From: Amphimedon queenslandica
Lineage: Eukaryota; Porifera; Demospongiae; Haplosclerida; Niphatidae
DNA length: 38,677 bases
Direction: 5' to 3'
Assembly: GCF_000090795.2 (NCBI RefSeq)
Contig: NW_003546611.1
Span: 26,574 to 65,250, forward strand
Part shown: positions 28,779 to 38,677 of the stretch, piece by piece
Layout of the letters: each line of letters starts with the position of its first letter
How positions within the stretch are numbered: the first letter of the stretch is position 1
Translations under genes and position numbers: made by a program
The notes under the pieces: model-generated
What the model was told of the DNA's origin: nothing
The model's database searches: none
The model's input: only the letters and a program-made list of their open reading frames with translations

Positions 28779-30331
28779 CTAAAAGAGATACAGGAAGTGT
28801 AAAGAGGAGAAAGATTGAGTAGGATTCTCTTAAGGAACACAAACAAGACTGAATAGAATTACAGCAATGAATAACCATGATATAATCAAAAATCCTACTT
28901 TTCTGACACTAATTCTACCTACATATATTCATTGCCATTTAATATGTTGGGTATATAACTTAGTTCTGCATTAGTAAAACTATACAGTCAGTGTAGTCTA
29001 TGTCACTACATATACTATGCCCCAACTGTTATACTAATACTATAATACCTTCCATCACAAATGGATGATAAAGGAGGTCAGGCCATGAGAGCCTCTTACT
29101 AGAATCCTTCTCCAATAAACCCTTTAGGAAATTCTATTATAATAATAGTAAAATTAAAATAATAAATAAATTGAGGAAATAAATAATGACTTCTGTACAT
29201 TAAAGACATTGCTCATTGTATCTGGAAAAAACACATCATCCTACACAATAAATAACAGAAAAATAAAGGCAACAGTATTGAGTGTATTTTTACATTTGTT
29301 ATCATCTTGACAAGTTGGACAATGTTGTTGGTATAAAATGGCGGCTCACCAACAAATAGCTCGTACAATATGCAACCCAAAGCCCTAAAATATAATAAAT
29401 AATAATAAATAAAAAATAATAACAGTGAAAATGCAGCAACATCAACAACAACACATAAATTAATAATAATGATAATAATTAAATGATAATAATAACAATA
29501 ATTTACCATATAGCTGGAAAGTTTCGTGGCCAAAAACTTTTGTGGTTTTCATAGTTTAGAATGACACCACAAAATTAAAAACCACAAAATATTTGCAGGT
29601 TAATGAGAGGCGTGGATGCTTCACTGGTGATCCACAAAAATAAAAACCACAAATAGACTGGGAGCCACCAAAACCACAAAAGTCTTTTGCCACAAAACTT
29701 TCTGGCTATATGGTAATCATTTTGTTTGAATGCAATGTAAGCTTACCACAATTCTGGCTATATGGTAATCATTTTGTTTGAATGCAATGTAAGCTTACCA
29801 CAAGTCTGAATTGTGATCATAAGGTTTTTCTTGCACTAATTCTGGGCACATGTACAGTGGAGTGCCCTACATAATAAAATTGAGTGTAAATATGTAGGAA
29901 AATTTTTTTAGAAATTATTAACGATTAAACAATTAAACAATTAAAATGATTAACATGAATGTTCACTCATATTTCTCTTCATTTTTCTCTCTGCCATACT
30001 TTTATTGAAGTTAGAACTAACGTCTGAAAACTCATAGCTCTAGCAAATCTGTGTTTATAAAATAAAATAAAAATATAAGTTTAAGTATGACAGGTAATTA
30101 TAGTCAGTAATAAAAATAAAAGTTGCTAACACTACTTTTACCCAAAATCACAAAGTTTTGTTTGTCGTCCTTTTCCAATGAGAATATTCTGAGGCTTCAT
30201 GTCTCTATGGAGTATCCTCCTTGAATGTAAGTAGAAAAGTGCAGACACCAACTGGACAGCAATCACTTGAATCTGAAGGAAAATGAGAGAAATGGAGAGA
30301 AAATAAAAGTAAAGAGAGAGGAAGAGAGAGG

Positions 30332-30369
<38 letters not shown>

Positions 30370-31220
30370 AAGAGAGAAAGAAGAGAGAGAGAGAAGATAC
30401 GAAGATGATTGTTTTACTTCTGATTCTGGTAATGTTGTGTCATCTTCCAGTATTTGGAAAAGATCTCCTTCACCAAATTCAGTCACCATGCACACCTACC
30501 AAAAATATGTACAATGTACAGTTGTATACTAAATTTAATGGGGCAATCAGATAAATAAACATCAACATGTACATATTTTGTGTAGAAAGTTTGACTTGAT
30601 TCTGATCAAGTTTGAATTTTTTACAAATTTTTAAAATTACTCCAAAATCAGGCCAAAGTCCCTGTACTATAGTACAGGAACTTTGTTCAAATTTGACCAA
30701 AATTGAAAACGAAAATTTCTCCATTTTTATAACTTTCTCTGATGCATATACATGTACTTACGTTGTGTAGAAAGTTTGAACTGATTACGATCAATTTTGA
30801 ATTTTTTTACAAATTTTTTAATCAGGCCAATTGTATCACTTTTAAAAATGGAGCAAATGAAAAAAATTTCCATAAAATACCTCGTCTGGTGTTTCAAAGC
30901 AGTCATAAAGCTCTATGATATTAGGATGACTTAGTTCAGCCATAATAGATATCTCCCTCCGTAGGTTTGTTAGCTCAATCTCTGAACGACCAACTTTTGG
31001 AATGAATTTTAACGCAACCACCTAAACAATAATTATTTTATATTATTATTTTAGACAATAATAATAATTATTATTAATTATTAACTTGAGACAAATGAGT
31101 AGCAGTTAGATCTAGATCTGTATTTATTTAATGAACCTTTTTTGAATGTTTTATCCTTCCCTTGTAGACCCTGCCAAAAGAGCCTTCTCCTATTAGCTCC
31201 ATTACATGGTACTGCTCCAT
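23571..31220 (-). CDS. STK36: Fused/STK36-type serine/threonine kinase
   Basis: A 16-exon model of 515 residues. Exons in transcript order: 31137-31220, 30881-31021, 30418-30495, 30142-30272, 30000-30048, 29799-29866, 29294-29384, 29199-29240, 29049-29133, 28669-28778, 28173-28326, 27913-28057, 27792-27887, 24171-24270, 23750-23823, 23571-23670; all phases agree and the sum is 1548 bases. The kinase half closely follows animal Fused: [38 protein letters not shown]. Fused acts in Hedgehog signalling in flies and in motile-cilium assembly in vertebrates. At 515 residues it is much shorter than human STK36 (about 1300). Further exons could be hidden in the 3.5-kb intron that contains the assembly gap. 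Confidence 0.85.
23824..24170 (-). other. STK36 intron 14
   Basis: 347 bases. Mostly AT-rich, but 23826-23905 on the minus strand is open and helical-looking in the same frame as exon 15, interrupted by the TAG used here as the exon 15 acceptor. It may be an alternative or extra exon. Confidence 0.45.
24434..24687. repeat. 254-bp palindrome (hairpin-forming inverted repeat)
   Basis: Left arm ~24434-24545 and right arm ~24574-24687 are reverse complements with few mismatches (for example CAGCTCAAAGTTGATACACA on the left, TGTGTATCAACTTTGAGCTG on the right), separated by ~28 bases around AACAAAGGCCTTGGGTCTTT. The arms contain the GATACATATACATGTCC and GTTGTGTA words that also occur in the satellite, so the palindrome and satellite are related. 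Confidence 0.85.
24700..25117. repeat. Satellite array, left part (about 2.3 units of ~178 bp)
   Basis: Units marked by TTGATGTCCTTAAGCTGTGT, TTTGAGTTACGACCATTTTA and CCAAAATCTGAAAAATACCC. 24790-25117 is a near-identical copy of 26950-27276, spanning two adjacent units. The array is cut at 25117 in GGCTA by the RT-like segment. Confidence 0.85.
25118..26125 (+). mobile_element. Reverse transcriptase fragment of a retroelement
   Basis: An open frame of ~336 residues runs from the satellite edge into the assembly gap. RT signatures in order: a [17 protein letters not shown] lead, [20 protein letters not shown], motif A region [14 protein letters not shown] and motif B region [10 protein letters not shown]. 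The catalytic YxDD motif would lie inside the gap. No LTR is visible, and I cannot assign the clade; a non-LTR or other divergent retroelement is likely. Base composition is less AT-rich than its surroundings. It is truncated or unassembled at both ends. It sits antisense within an STK36 intron. Confidence 0.8.
26126..26421. other. Assembly gap (296 N)
   Basis: A run of N interrupts the RT fragment. The real length and content are unknown; the N count may be an estimate. STK36 coding exons in the gap cannot be excluded. Confidence 1.
26561..27797. repeat. Satellite array, right part (seven units of ~171-180 bp)
   Basis: The word ATTGATGTCCTT recurs near 26640, 26812, 26992, 27172, 27349, 27527 and 27698, giving a period of 171-180 bases. 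Each unit also has a GCCATTTTTxGG/CCAAAAAATGGC-type palindromic part and CTGAAAAATACCCAAGGCTA. The last unit ends in CTGAAAAATACCCATGGCTA, where the ACCCATGG part is the splice donor of STK36 exon 13 on the minus strand. Confidence 0.9.
28327..28668 (-). other. STK36 intron 10
   Basis: 342 bases, AT-rich; no coding signal or repeat family recognised. Confidence 0.6.
29049..31220 (-). CDS. STK36: STK36 exons 1-9: protein kinase domain
   Basis: Residues 1-256 are a complete kinase domain. Gly-rich loop [12 protein letters not shown]-type lysine in VVALKFIPK, alphaC glutamate in REISIM, hinge TEFGEGDLF, catalytic loop [11 protein letters not shown] (split by an intron after GG), activation segment [13 protein letters not shown] in place of APE, then [13 protein letters not shown], and the final [15 protein letters not shown]. 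All catalytic residues are present, so an active kinase is expected. MEQYHV at 31220 is the family's usual start. Exon 5 is only 49 bases and exon 8 only 42. Confidence 0.93.
29504..29715. mobile_element. 212-bp MITE, TACCATATAGCTGG family (copy B)
   Basis: Same length and layout as 12023-12234: ends TACCATATAGCTGGAAA and (reverse complement) TACCATATAGCCAGAAA, interior GTGGCCAAAAACTTTTGTGG. TA borders. It lies in STK36 intron 6 about 80 bases from exon 6, and its right end is included in a 52-bp tandem duplication. Confidence 0.88.
29701..29804. repeat. 52-bp tandem duplication covering a MITE end and an STK36 splice donor
   Basis: Copies 29701-29752 and 29753-29804 differ only at the last base. 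The unit holds the final 15 bp of the MITE, intron sequence, the donor of exon 6 (minus-strand GTG/GTAAGC) and five exon bases. Copy 1 therefore carries a decoy donor at about 29742-29747. Confidence 0.95.
30318..30395. repeat. GA/GT microsatellite in STK36 intron 3
   Basis: GAGAGAGG, then (GT)n at about 30331-30350, then (GA)n to 30395, close to exon 3. Confidence 0.85.
30496..30880 (-). other. STK36 intron 2 with two copies of the AT-rich repeat
   Basis: 385 bases. Two diverged direct copies (about 30560-30650 and 30740-30840) share GTGTAGAAAGTTTGA.CTGATT and GAATTTTTTACAAATTTTT and resemble the satellite word TGTACAAAGTTTGAGCTGATT. Between them is a perfect palindrome CCTGTACTATAGTACAGG (30661-30678). 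Confidence 0.7.
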
Positions 31221-31352
31221 ATCAGAGTGATCCACACCTTCTTGATCTTGTATCTATAATCACATGTGTTTCCATAGCAATTGACCACATTCCAATCATG
31301 AATATCCTTTAAAATGTCTTCTAAAAATTAATCATTTCATGTCTATTTCAAA
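31221..31352. promoter_or_regulatory. Bidirectional promoter of STK36 and TRMT61A
   Basis: Only 132 bp separate the two divergent start codons, so both promoters must lie here or inside the genes. The interval holds the X-box at 31268-31281 and a CCAAT box at 31292-31296. No TATA box is evident. Confidence 0.75.
31268..31281 (-). promoter_or_regulatory. X-box (RFX binding motif)
   Basis: The minus strand reads ATTGCTATGGAAAC, a full match to the degenerate X-box consensus RYYNYYATRRNRAC, 48-61 bases upstream of the STK36 start codon. RFX factors switch on ciliary genes across animals and X-boxes usually lie within ~150 bp of the start, so the position is typical. Binding is inferred. Confidence 0.7.
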
Positions 31353-33510
<2,158 letters not shown>

Positions 33511-33511
<1 letters not shown>

Positions 33512-33516
33512 ATAAA
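33511..33516 (+). terminator. Polyadenylation signal of TRMT61A overlapping the stop codon
   Basis: TGAATAAA: the last base of the stop codon (33509-33511) is the first base of AATAAA. No better signal is closer before the convergent GPCR 2 gene, so the 3' UTR is probably very short. Confidence 0.5.
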
Positions 33517-33621
33517 TTAATAATAATAAAAATTACATTGATGTGCATTTATGTAAGTAAAAACAAATAATAGAAATGAAATTGGTACAAAACAGATGAG
33601 TTATATAAAAGTGATTTAGTC

Positions 33622-35141
33622 TTAAGCTTGACCTGATTTATTGTCCAAATCTTCTGACTTGCAACCGTTTGCTAATTTTTCTGTTTTTAGCTTCCCTTCT
33701 TCGAGTATTAAGAGCTTTTTAACAGTTGAGTCTGTGATGGCCGGTTTATCGGCTGGTTCTGGAGAAGGCGACATGGAATTGAATTGTGATTGATGATTGA
33801 CTTTCTTTAGTTCAACATTGCCACTGTCATACGTTCCCAAGCTATAAGTCATTGCTTTGAGTTTCTTGCTTGATTGTCTCATAGAGTATGACGTGCTCTT
33901 CAATGAGTATTCGACTTTTTGAGCTTTTTCACGTTGAACCGTGACAAGATAAAACCACTTGAGCCACGTCTTCCGGACCTTCACTACTTTAATCCCGTAC
34001 AAGATGAATATAAAAAGTCCTTGAAATGTTACTGCTATGATGAATGCTACTTCGAATGAATATCTGAGCCACTGAATAGGAAATTTCGAGGTAGACGCTA
34101 AACCAAGGCCCCAGCCTAGACCAAACAGGACACTCAGAGTTATCATTAGCATGAGCTGTTTAGCTGTTGTAGACCCCAGGTTTGCATTGCCAGTCTGTGA
34201 TTTCATTTTGCACTGCTGTTTACTGAGTGAGATAATGATTATGAGGAACATGATCCAATTATATATGTAAATTACAGAGAAAGGCCCTATATATCCAATC
34301 CAGTATTGCCAATCTTTCGGTCTGCAGCTATATAAACATGCAAAAATGTAATTTTAATATCAGACGCTTAAAAATTTAATTTTATTAATAATAATAATTT
34401 TAATTCAGATAGCTAAAGCATGTTATTTCAGTACTTGTGATTTCAGAAAGAGGGATTTGATGATTTTTTTCATTTTTATGACCATTATGTGCATACTCAA
34501 TAGCATACACTTGCAAAATTAAAATTTGCTAAAGTGTCCCCCCATTTTGAAATCTACATATTCAATAATGAAAACTTACAGTCGGTCATACACATAATTC
34601 TTGTAATCAGGAGCAAGAGTAAGTACCACAAGAAAAAATGGTGTCACTAAATATAAAAATAACTAATTGAACCGCTTCACTTAAAATTATGACTCACCCC
34701 ATGTTACCAGGATTGCTTTCATGATCATATTGCCTTTACCACTAGCAAAGACTTTAACAAGTTCTACATAAAGTATAGTAGCTTCAGACGCCATAGAAAG
34801 AAACGTGGCAAGAGAGAAGTAGTGGAGGAAAGCACCCACAACCACACAAAGTTCTTCAATTGGTGCTGCATATGATGCAGGAATGAAAGAAACGTACAAA
34901 CCAACCAAAGCACATGACATGTTGATGAGTAGCTTTCCATTGTTTGTGTTCCTTAAACGCCTAAAAGAAGCAACAGTTATTCATAACAGAATAAGCACTT
35001 AAGGGTTTACTTTTCAATGGAGTAAGTGAGTATAATCAGTACAAGACATAATATTGATACGGCACAACCAATAAAGGTTAATGCTGTAGCAAACTCTGTA
35101 AAAGGTGGTGGTCTATTAGGGTCATCTTCTGGAGATACATC
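33622..35141 (-). CDS. GPCR 2: seven TM helices and cytoplasmic tail
   Basis: Exons 35011-35141 (TM1: ALTFIGCAVSILCLVLIILT), 34698-34960 (TM2-3: SCALVGLYVSFIPAS, YFSLATFLSMASEATILYVE), 34580-34646 (TM4: VTPFFLVVLTLAPDY) and 33622-34327 (TM5-7 and tail: GPFSVIYIYNWIMFLIIIIS, ITLSVLFGLGWGLGL, VTFQGLFIFILYGI). GLGWG in TM6 and TFQGLFIF in TM7 are shared with GPCR 1. The tail contains VELKKV, also present in GPCR 1 (IELKKV), a possible conserved docking segment. Stop at 33622-33624. Confidence 0.9.
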
Positions 35142-38100
35142 CTAAATAATGAATTAAATCAACATGCAGTGAAATGTTCGAATAGAAAAGTCTCATTACC
35201 AGTAGCAATGCAAAGGTTGTTAGATGGTTGCAGCCACAGATAACAATATCTGAATCTTCATAAAGTACACTGCAGCCATAATTGGACCAATTCCCATAGT
35301 AATCTACAACAAATATTAAAACAATTTTTTAATTTTATTAGCTTACCATCAGCTGTATAGTTCCAATATGAACATATGGCATTTATATGATGAATCTATA
35401 AAAGAATTTTTATAAATTACTCATGAAGCACATTGATAATGCCATACCTTGTCTTTTTTCATAGTAATATTAATCAAATCTTCTTGGTTACTGATATTGT
35501 AATCAACAAAACTTGCTGAGACCAGAATGCTACCAACTTGAAGATAGGAATATTTCATTAGAAGTGAATTTCGACGCAAAAACAAAGCATCAGTGTCAAA
35601 GGCAGTCTGTGTCAGACGCACAGTAGAATTCAAAGTGACATTCATTAAAATTGAGCCAGGAATAACTATTTGGCCACTGGGATCATTCAAATCATCAGAG
35701 AAAGAAACAGAATTGGCAGAACTGAAATTCTTCGTGTTGTTAGTAACACTAAATATTAGACTATCATCATCATCAAAACTGTTAGTGTTCAGTTCTTGAA
35801 CAGTCACTGCAAATTTTGTACGAAGTATAATTGTATTCTTATCGGTTGATTTGACAGGAATGTCATCTACCACTCCTTCAAAGGATTGCAACAATCTATA
35901 GCAGCAGATAGACAGATCATAGTCTGTGTGGTGATCAAACTAACTGTACTATATCCCAACTGAGTTTGACCCAAGAAAAACTGGAATAACTTTTTATAGG
36001 AATGTGGGATAAGAATGAAACTTTCACAGGTTCTTAATCACCCAATGCCATCACAGGATCTTGGGTCTCTCAGCCCCTGGGAACCCTGAGAACTGGGTTC
36101 TCTCTATAAGCCAAATGGCATACCAAAGTGATGTATGGCTACATTATTTCAAATTCCAAGTGGCTGCTAACAAACTCAGTTGGGATACAGTATACTAAAG
36201 CCCAACATACACTACAGGCAACATGTTGCTAGCCTTTGATCTTCTTTCAACCTTATTGAAAGGAATAGAAAGGTTTCCTATTCAAGTTAATGTGTTGCTT
36301 GACCACATGAAAGCGTGATCAAAGGCTGGGCAAATGTTGAAAGCAACATTGTTGAATGTAGTGTAGTATGTTGGCTTTATACTAACCTTCCAGATGTCCT
36401 TGCTTCTTCGTTGCTCTCAATGATAGCATTTTCATTAATGCTTAACAAATTGTCTGTCACAGTTAAGAAAGTTTCTGTAAACTGAAGTGAGCATAAAATA
36501 CTAGCAATGCCACATAAAGATCCTTAGCTTACTGTTCTATCTCCCCTGACTATTGTTGTTAAGTTTTCAACAAACACTGTAGAGATTGAGAGTTCTAGTG
36601 ATCCAATATCTTCAGTGGAAGCAGTTATGTTGTCTAGACCAGTCAAGACTTCAACAGGTTCCTCCAACTATAAAATAAAGCATAATATTTATAATTGATA
36701 CAAATTTAATATCAGCTCTTCTAGTCAATATTAGCACTTACTGATGCCAATGCACACAGCTCCCTTGCACTAGTACTGAAATTACATGCTTCATCAATTG
36801 GTGATTCCCAGACTGCCCCATTCTCAAAGTTTCCACCGCATTTCCTTGTTGCATTTCTTATCACTCCAATATCGAAGCCCTCTGGTCCACACGGACATCT
36901 TTGAAATAAAATGAATTTAAAAATGGAGCCCTATTACTTGTTGAACAATATAAACATTAATACCTCAGTGTTATTAATTGAGATAAGTCAGTTTCTGGCC
37001 AAGGGAAGGCAAAATCCAAATTAGGATCACCATTTGGTGAAGGAATTACTGTAGTCGCTGGAGTACAACCATCTATAAAGAATTAATGAATTAATGATTA
37101 TTAATACATTTTTTGCTATTTTACCAAATCTTGCAACAGTGCTGCTAAATGGATTACCATCAGTTTCAAAAGCCATTGCCAGTTTTTGCTTCAGTTTATT
37201 AAAGGAATCTTCCACTATTGATTTTAATAGATCAGACCCACCAGTATCAGACAAAATTGTGAGTAACAGTTGTATAGGCTGCAATAGTGACCTACATAGT
37301 AGTACAAGTACAGTATAATCATTGTATGGTAAAACTGTGCAAACTTTACTTACGTAGCAATGCCATGATGCACCATGCTGACAAATTCAAAAACTAATGA
37401 GTTGTTTTCTTTCAATAAAACCATAAGATCACTCTCAACCTAAAATATAGTTTAAAACTTTATTTTTTTCACTACTCTTACTCTTCCAATGAGTGCATTT
37501 AAACGTTCTTCTGTTGCTTTATAAGTATCATCATCATCTTGTCGTCTCCTACGTGTTTCATGCCCAAAAAAATTATCAATGAATTCTTTAGAAAATTTAA
37601 CAGTAATCAGATATTGTACCAATCCTTTGTATAAAAGAACAAAATTTAATATTCAAATAATTTCATGTTAGACTCTCACCTTTTATTTTTACAGTCATGT
37701 TATCAGATTTTATGCTTCCAAGCTCATTGGTTGCTTCACATCGATAAATCCCTCTGGTGTTTAAGTCAAGCTTTTTGATTTCATAATCCTCAGTTATGGC
37801 ACCGACCAACAACACATCATCCTTAAACCAGATTATGTTTGGTTGAGGATACCCTGTCACTGGACAAGAGAGTAGCACAGTGCTTCCAAACTCATGATAA
37901 AATGTTCTATTGTAACTTGCAAAAAAATATGGCTCTGCTGGTGGAGTTGCAGCTGTATAAAAACATAAATTTAAAAAGTAGATTTTAATTTTAATTCCTA
38001 CGTTTATCACAGTTTTTTCCAGTCCATTGTTCAGTACAGAAGCAACGGTAACTGCTAGTTCCACTGGAGCAAGTCCCTCCATTTCTGCATGGATTGGATA

Positions 38101-38677
38101 CACAGAAATTCTCTAACGCAATGACAAGGTAAAATCATTTGATATTATCAGATATTGCTATACTTGGTATTACTGAAATGTTGTACTGTATTCTTGCTGT
38201 TCCTTCCTGGTTCTCAACCACACACTCATAGCTACCATTATGAGTTGGAAGTAGATCAGTAGCATTTAGCCTACTAGTAAAAGTAGGCACATCTTGTCTA
38301 ACACTATCAGTTGCTACTGTAGTGATAGTAAACGTACTACTCAATCCCTATAAAACAATGAAAATATTGCTATATTGCTATATATTGCTATTTCCTCTTA
38401 CTCCAATCTGTCGTCTGTTTGCTAGCCATGTGATAGAAGGAGGAGGCAAACCATCAGCTTTACATTCTAATAATGTAGATTCACTCTCATTCAATAAAAT
38501 GCTTCTCGAAGAAGTAAAAATAAGTGGAAGAGCTAACAATAATAATAAGATCACAACATTTCATGACATAAAGTACATACCTTTGACATTTAATGAGATA
38601 TTATCAACAGTGTCTTCTCCAGCTAAATTCTTTACAGTCAGTTGGTAAGTTCCAGTATCACTAACACTGATATTAGT
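33622..38677 (-). CDS. Adhesion GPCR 2 (3' part): Ig domains, EGF, HRM-like, GAIN/GPS, 7TM
   Basis: The 5' end is outside the window. Nineteen exons in transcript order: 38581-38677 (partial), 38402-38532, 38164-38347, 38002-38112, 37680-37952, 37482-37624, 37354-37439, 37125-37291, 36964-37072, 36742-36898, 36533-36667, 36387-36481, 35448-35895, 35347-35395, 35200-35303, 35011-35141, 34698-34960, 34580-34646, 33622-34327; all phases agree. From Ig-EGF-Ig onward the layout matches GPCR 1, with three extra introns (linker, HRM-like, after TM4). GPS and TM core are intact, so a self-cleaving receptor is expected. The tail is short (about 140 residues) and Ser/Lys-rich. It is convergent with TRMT61A, 110 bases between stop codons. 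Confidence 0.88.
35200..36667 (-). CDS. GPCR 2: GAIN domain and GPS
   Basis: Exons 36533-36667, 36387-36481, 35448-35895, 35347-35395 and 35200-35303. The GPS reads CSYWNYTADG, NWSNYGCSV and CGCNHLTTFALLL; HLT is intact and cleavage would expose TTFALLL. The 95-base second exon and the phases equal those of GPCR 1 (exons 24-28). Confidence 0.87.
35941..36197. mobile_element. MITE-like element with TATCCCAACTGAGTTTG ends
   Basis: Ends are inverted: left CTATATCCCAACTGAGTTTG, right (reverse complement) CTGTATCCCAACTGAGTTTG. The interior has no coding signal. Exact borders are uncertain by a few bases. Confidence 0.7.
36196..36380. mobile_element. MITE-like element with AAAGCC(C)AACATAC ends
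   Basis: Left AAAGCCCAACATACACTACA; right (reverse complement) AAAGCCAACATACTACACTA. Further inner complementarity (TTAATGTGTTGCTTGACCAC against GCAACATT...). It begins where the previous element ends and stops six bases from the exon donor at 36386. Confidence 0.75.
36742..37072 (-). CDS. GPCR 2: cysteine-rich HRM-like region
   Basis: Exons 36964-37072 and 36742-36898: DGCTPATTVIPSP, FPWPETDLSQL, then CPCGPEG, RKCGGNFENGAVW and ACNFSTSARELCALAS. The Cys, Trp and WPET positions match GPCR 1 exon 23, which is not split. This supports a shared, conserved domain; the HRM assignment is by pattern. Confidence 0.65.
37125..37624 (-). CDS. GPCR 2: conserved pre-GAIN linker domain
   Basis: Exons 37482-37624, 37354-37439 and 37125-37291, about 131 residues, beginning GLVQYLITVKF like GPCR 1 exon 21 (GIVQYTASL). 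Contains RRRRQDDDD, a possible proprotein-convertase site followed by an acidic run, then helices (ERLNALIGRVESDLMVLL; LLKSIVEDSFNKLKQKLAM). The family is not recognised. Confidence 0.65.
37680..38677 (-). CDS. GPCR 2: Ig-like domains and EGF
   Basis: 38581-38677 is the C-terminal end of an Ig (SDTGTYQLTV, no second Cys). 38402-38532 plus 38164-38347 form one canonical Ig split by an intron (LLECKADG, ITWLAN, GSYECVVEN). 38002-38112 is an EGF with six Cys (CVSNPCRNGGTC, CFCTEQWTGKNC). 37680-37952 is an Ig (LLSCPVTG, IIWFKDD, GIYRCEATN). The order Ig-EGF-Ig equals the end of the GPCR 1 ectodomain. Confidence 0.87.

Larger units (their letters stand above)
35896..36386 (-). other. GPCR 2 intron in the GAIN region, filled by two MITE-like elements
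   Basis: 491 bases; the palindromic elements at 35941-36197 and 36196-36380 make up about 90 percent. The short remainder shows nothing else. Confidence 0.75.

Overview
This is animal nuclear DNA, AT-rich and full of short introns. My best guess is a demosponge such as Amphimedon queenslandica. The reasons are a Death-domain NACHT-LRR immune gene, adhesion GPCRs with long Ig arrays, compact introns (about 44-600 bp) and many small palindromic transposons. Gene models were built by hand: domain homology chose the exons, and GT/AG sites with codon-phase agreement fixed the boundaries. The exon sums of all four complete genes are multiples of three.

Layout. (1) 1-717 (+): 3' end of one NLR copy, with a frameshift at its left edge. 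(2) 1272-5588 (+): a complete NLR gene (Death domain, a second probable death-fold domain, NACHT, LRRs; 4 exons, about 1141 aa). The end of copy 1 and its downstream flank are repeated at the end of this gene, so the locus arose by tandem duplication. (3) 6369-23246 (+): a giant adhesion GPCR of 31 exons and about 2731 aa: signal peptide, NIDO, 15 Ig-like domains, EGF, conserved linker, cysteine-rich HRM-like region, GAIN/GPS, seven TM helices and a cytoplasmic tail. (4) 23571-31220 (-): a Fused/STK36-type kinase of 16 exons and about 515 aa. One 3.5-kb intron holds a roughly 175-bp satellite, a reverse-transcriptase fragment and a 296-base assembly gap. (5) 31353-33511 (+): tRNA m1A58 methyltransferase catalytic subunit TRMT61A, 9 exons, 312 aa. 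(6) 33622-38677 (-): the 3' 19 exons of a second adhesion GPCR, a paralogue of gene 3 whose 5' end lies beyond the window.

Context. STK36 and TRMT61A are head to head, with 132 bp between their start codons. That interval contains a 14-bp match to the RFX X-box, the usual switch of ciliary genes, which suits Fused. The two adhesion GPCRs face each other across this pair. The NLR gene and GPCR 1 start just downstream of duplicated copies of one flank, so two unrelated receptor genes share upstream sequence.

The observations I rate highest are: symmetric phase-1 Ig cassette exons bracketed by complementary CT and GA tracts in GPCR 1, which could drive frame-preserving exon skipping; the NIDO-Ig-EGF-GAIN-7TM architecture; the X-box; the shared promoter flank; and a satellite unit whose sequence contains the splice donor of an STK36 exon. 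All function statements are inferences from sequence; no expression or database evidence was available.
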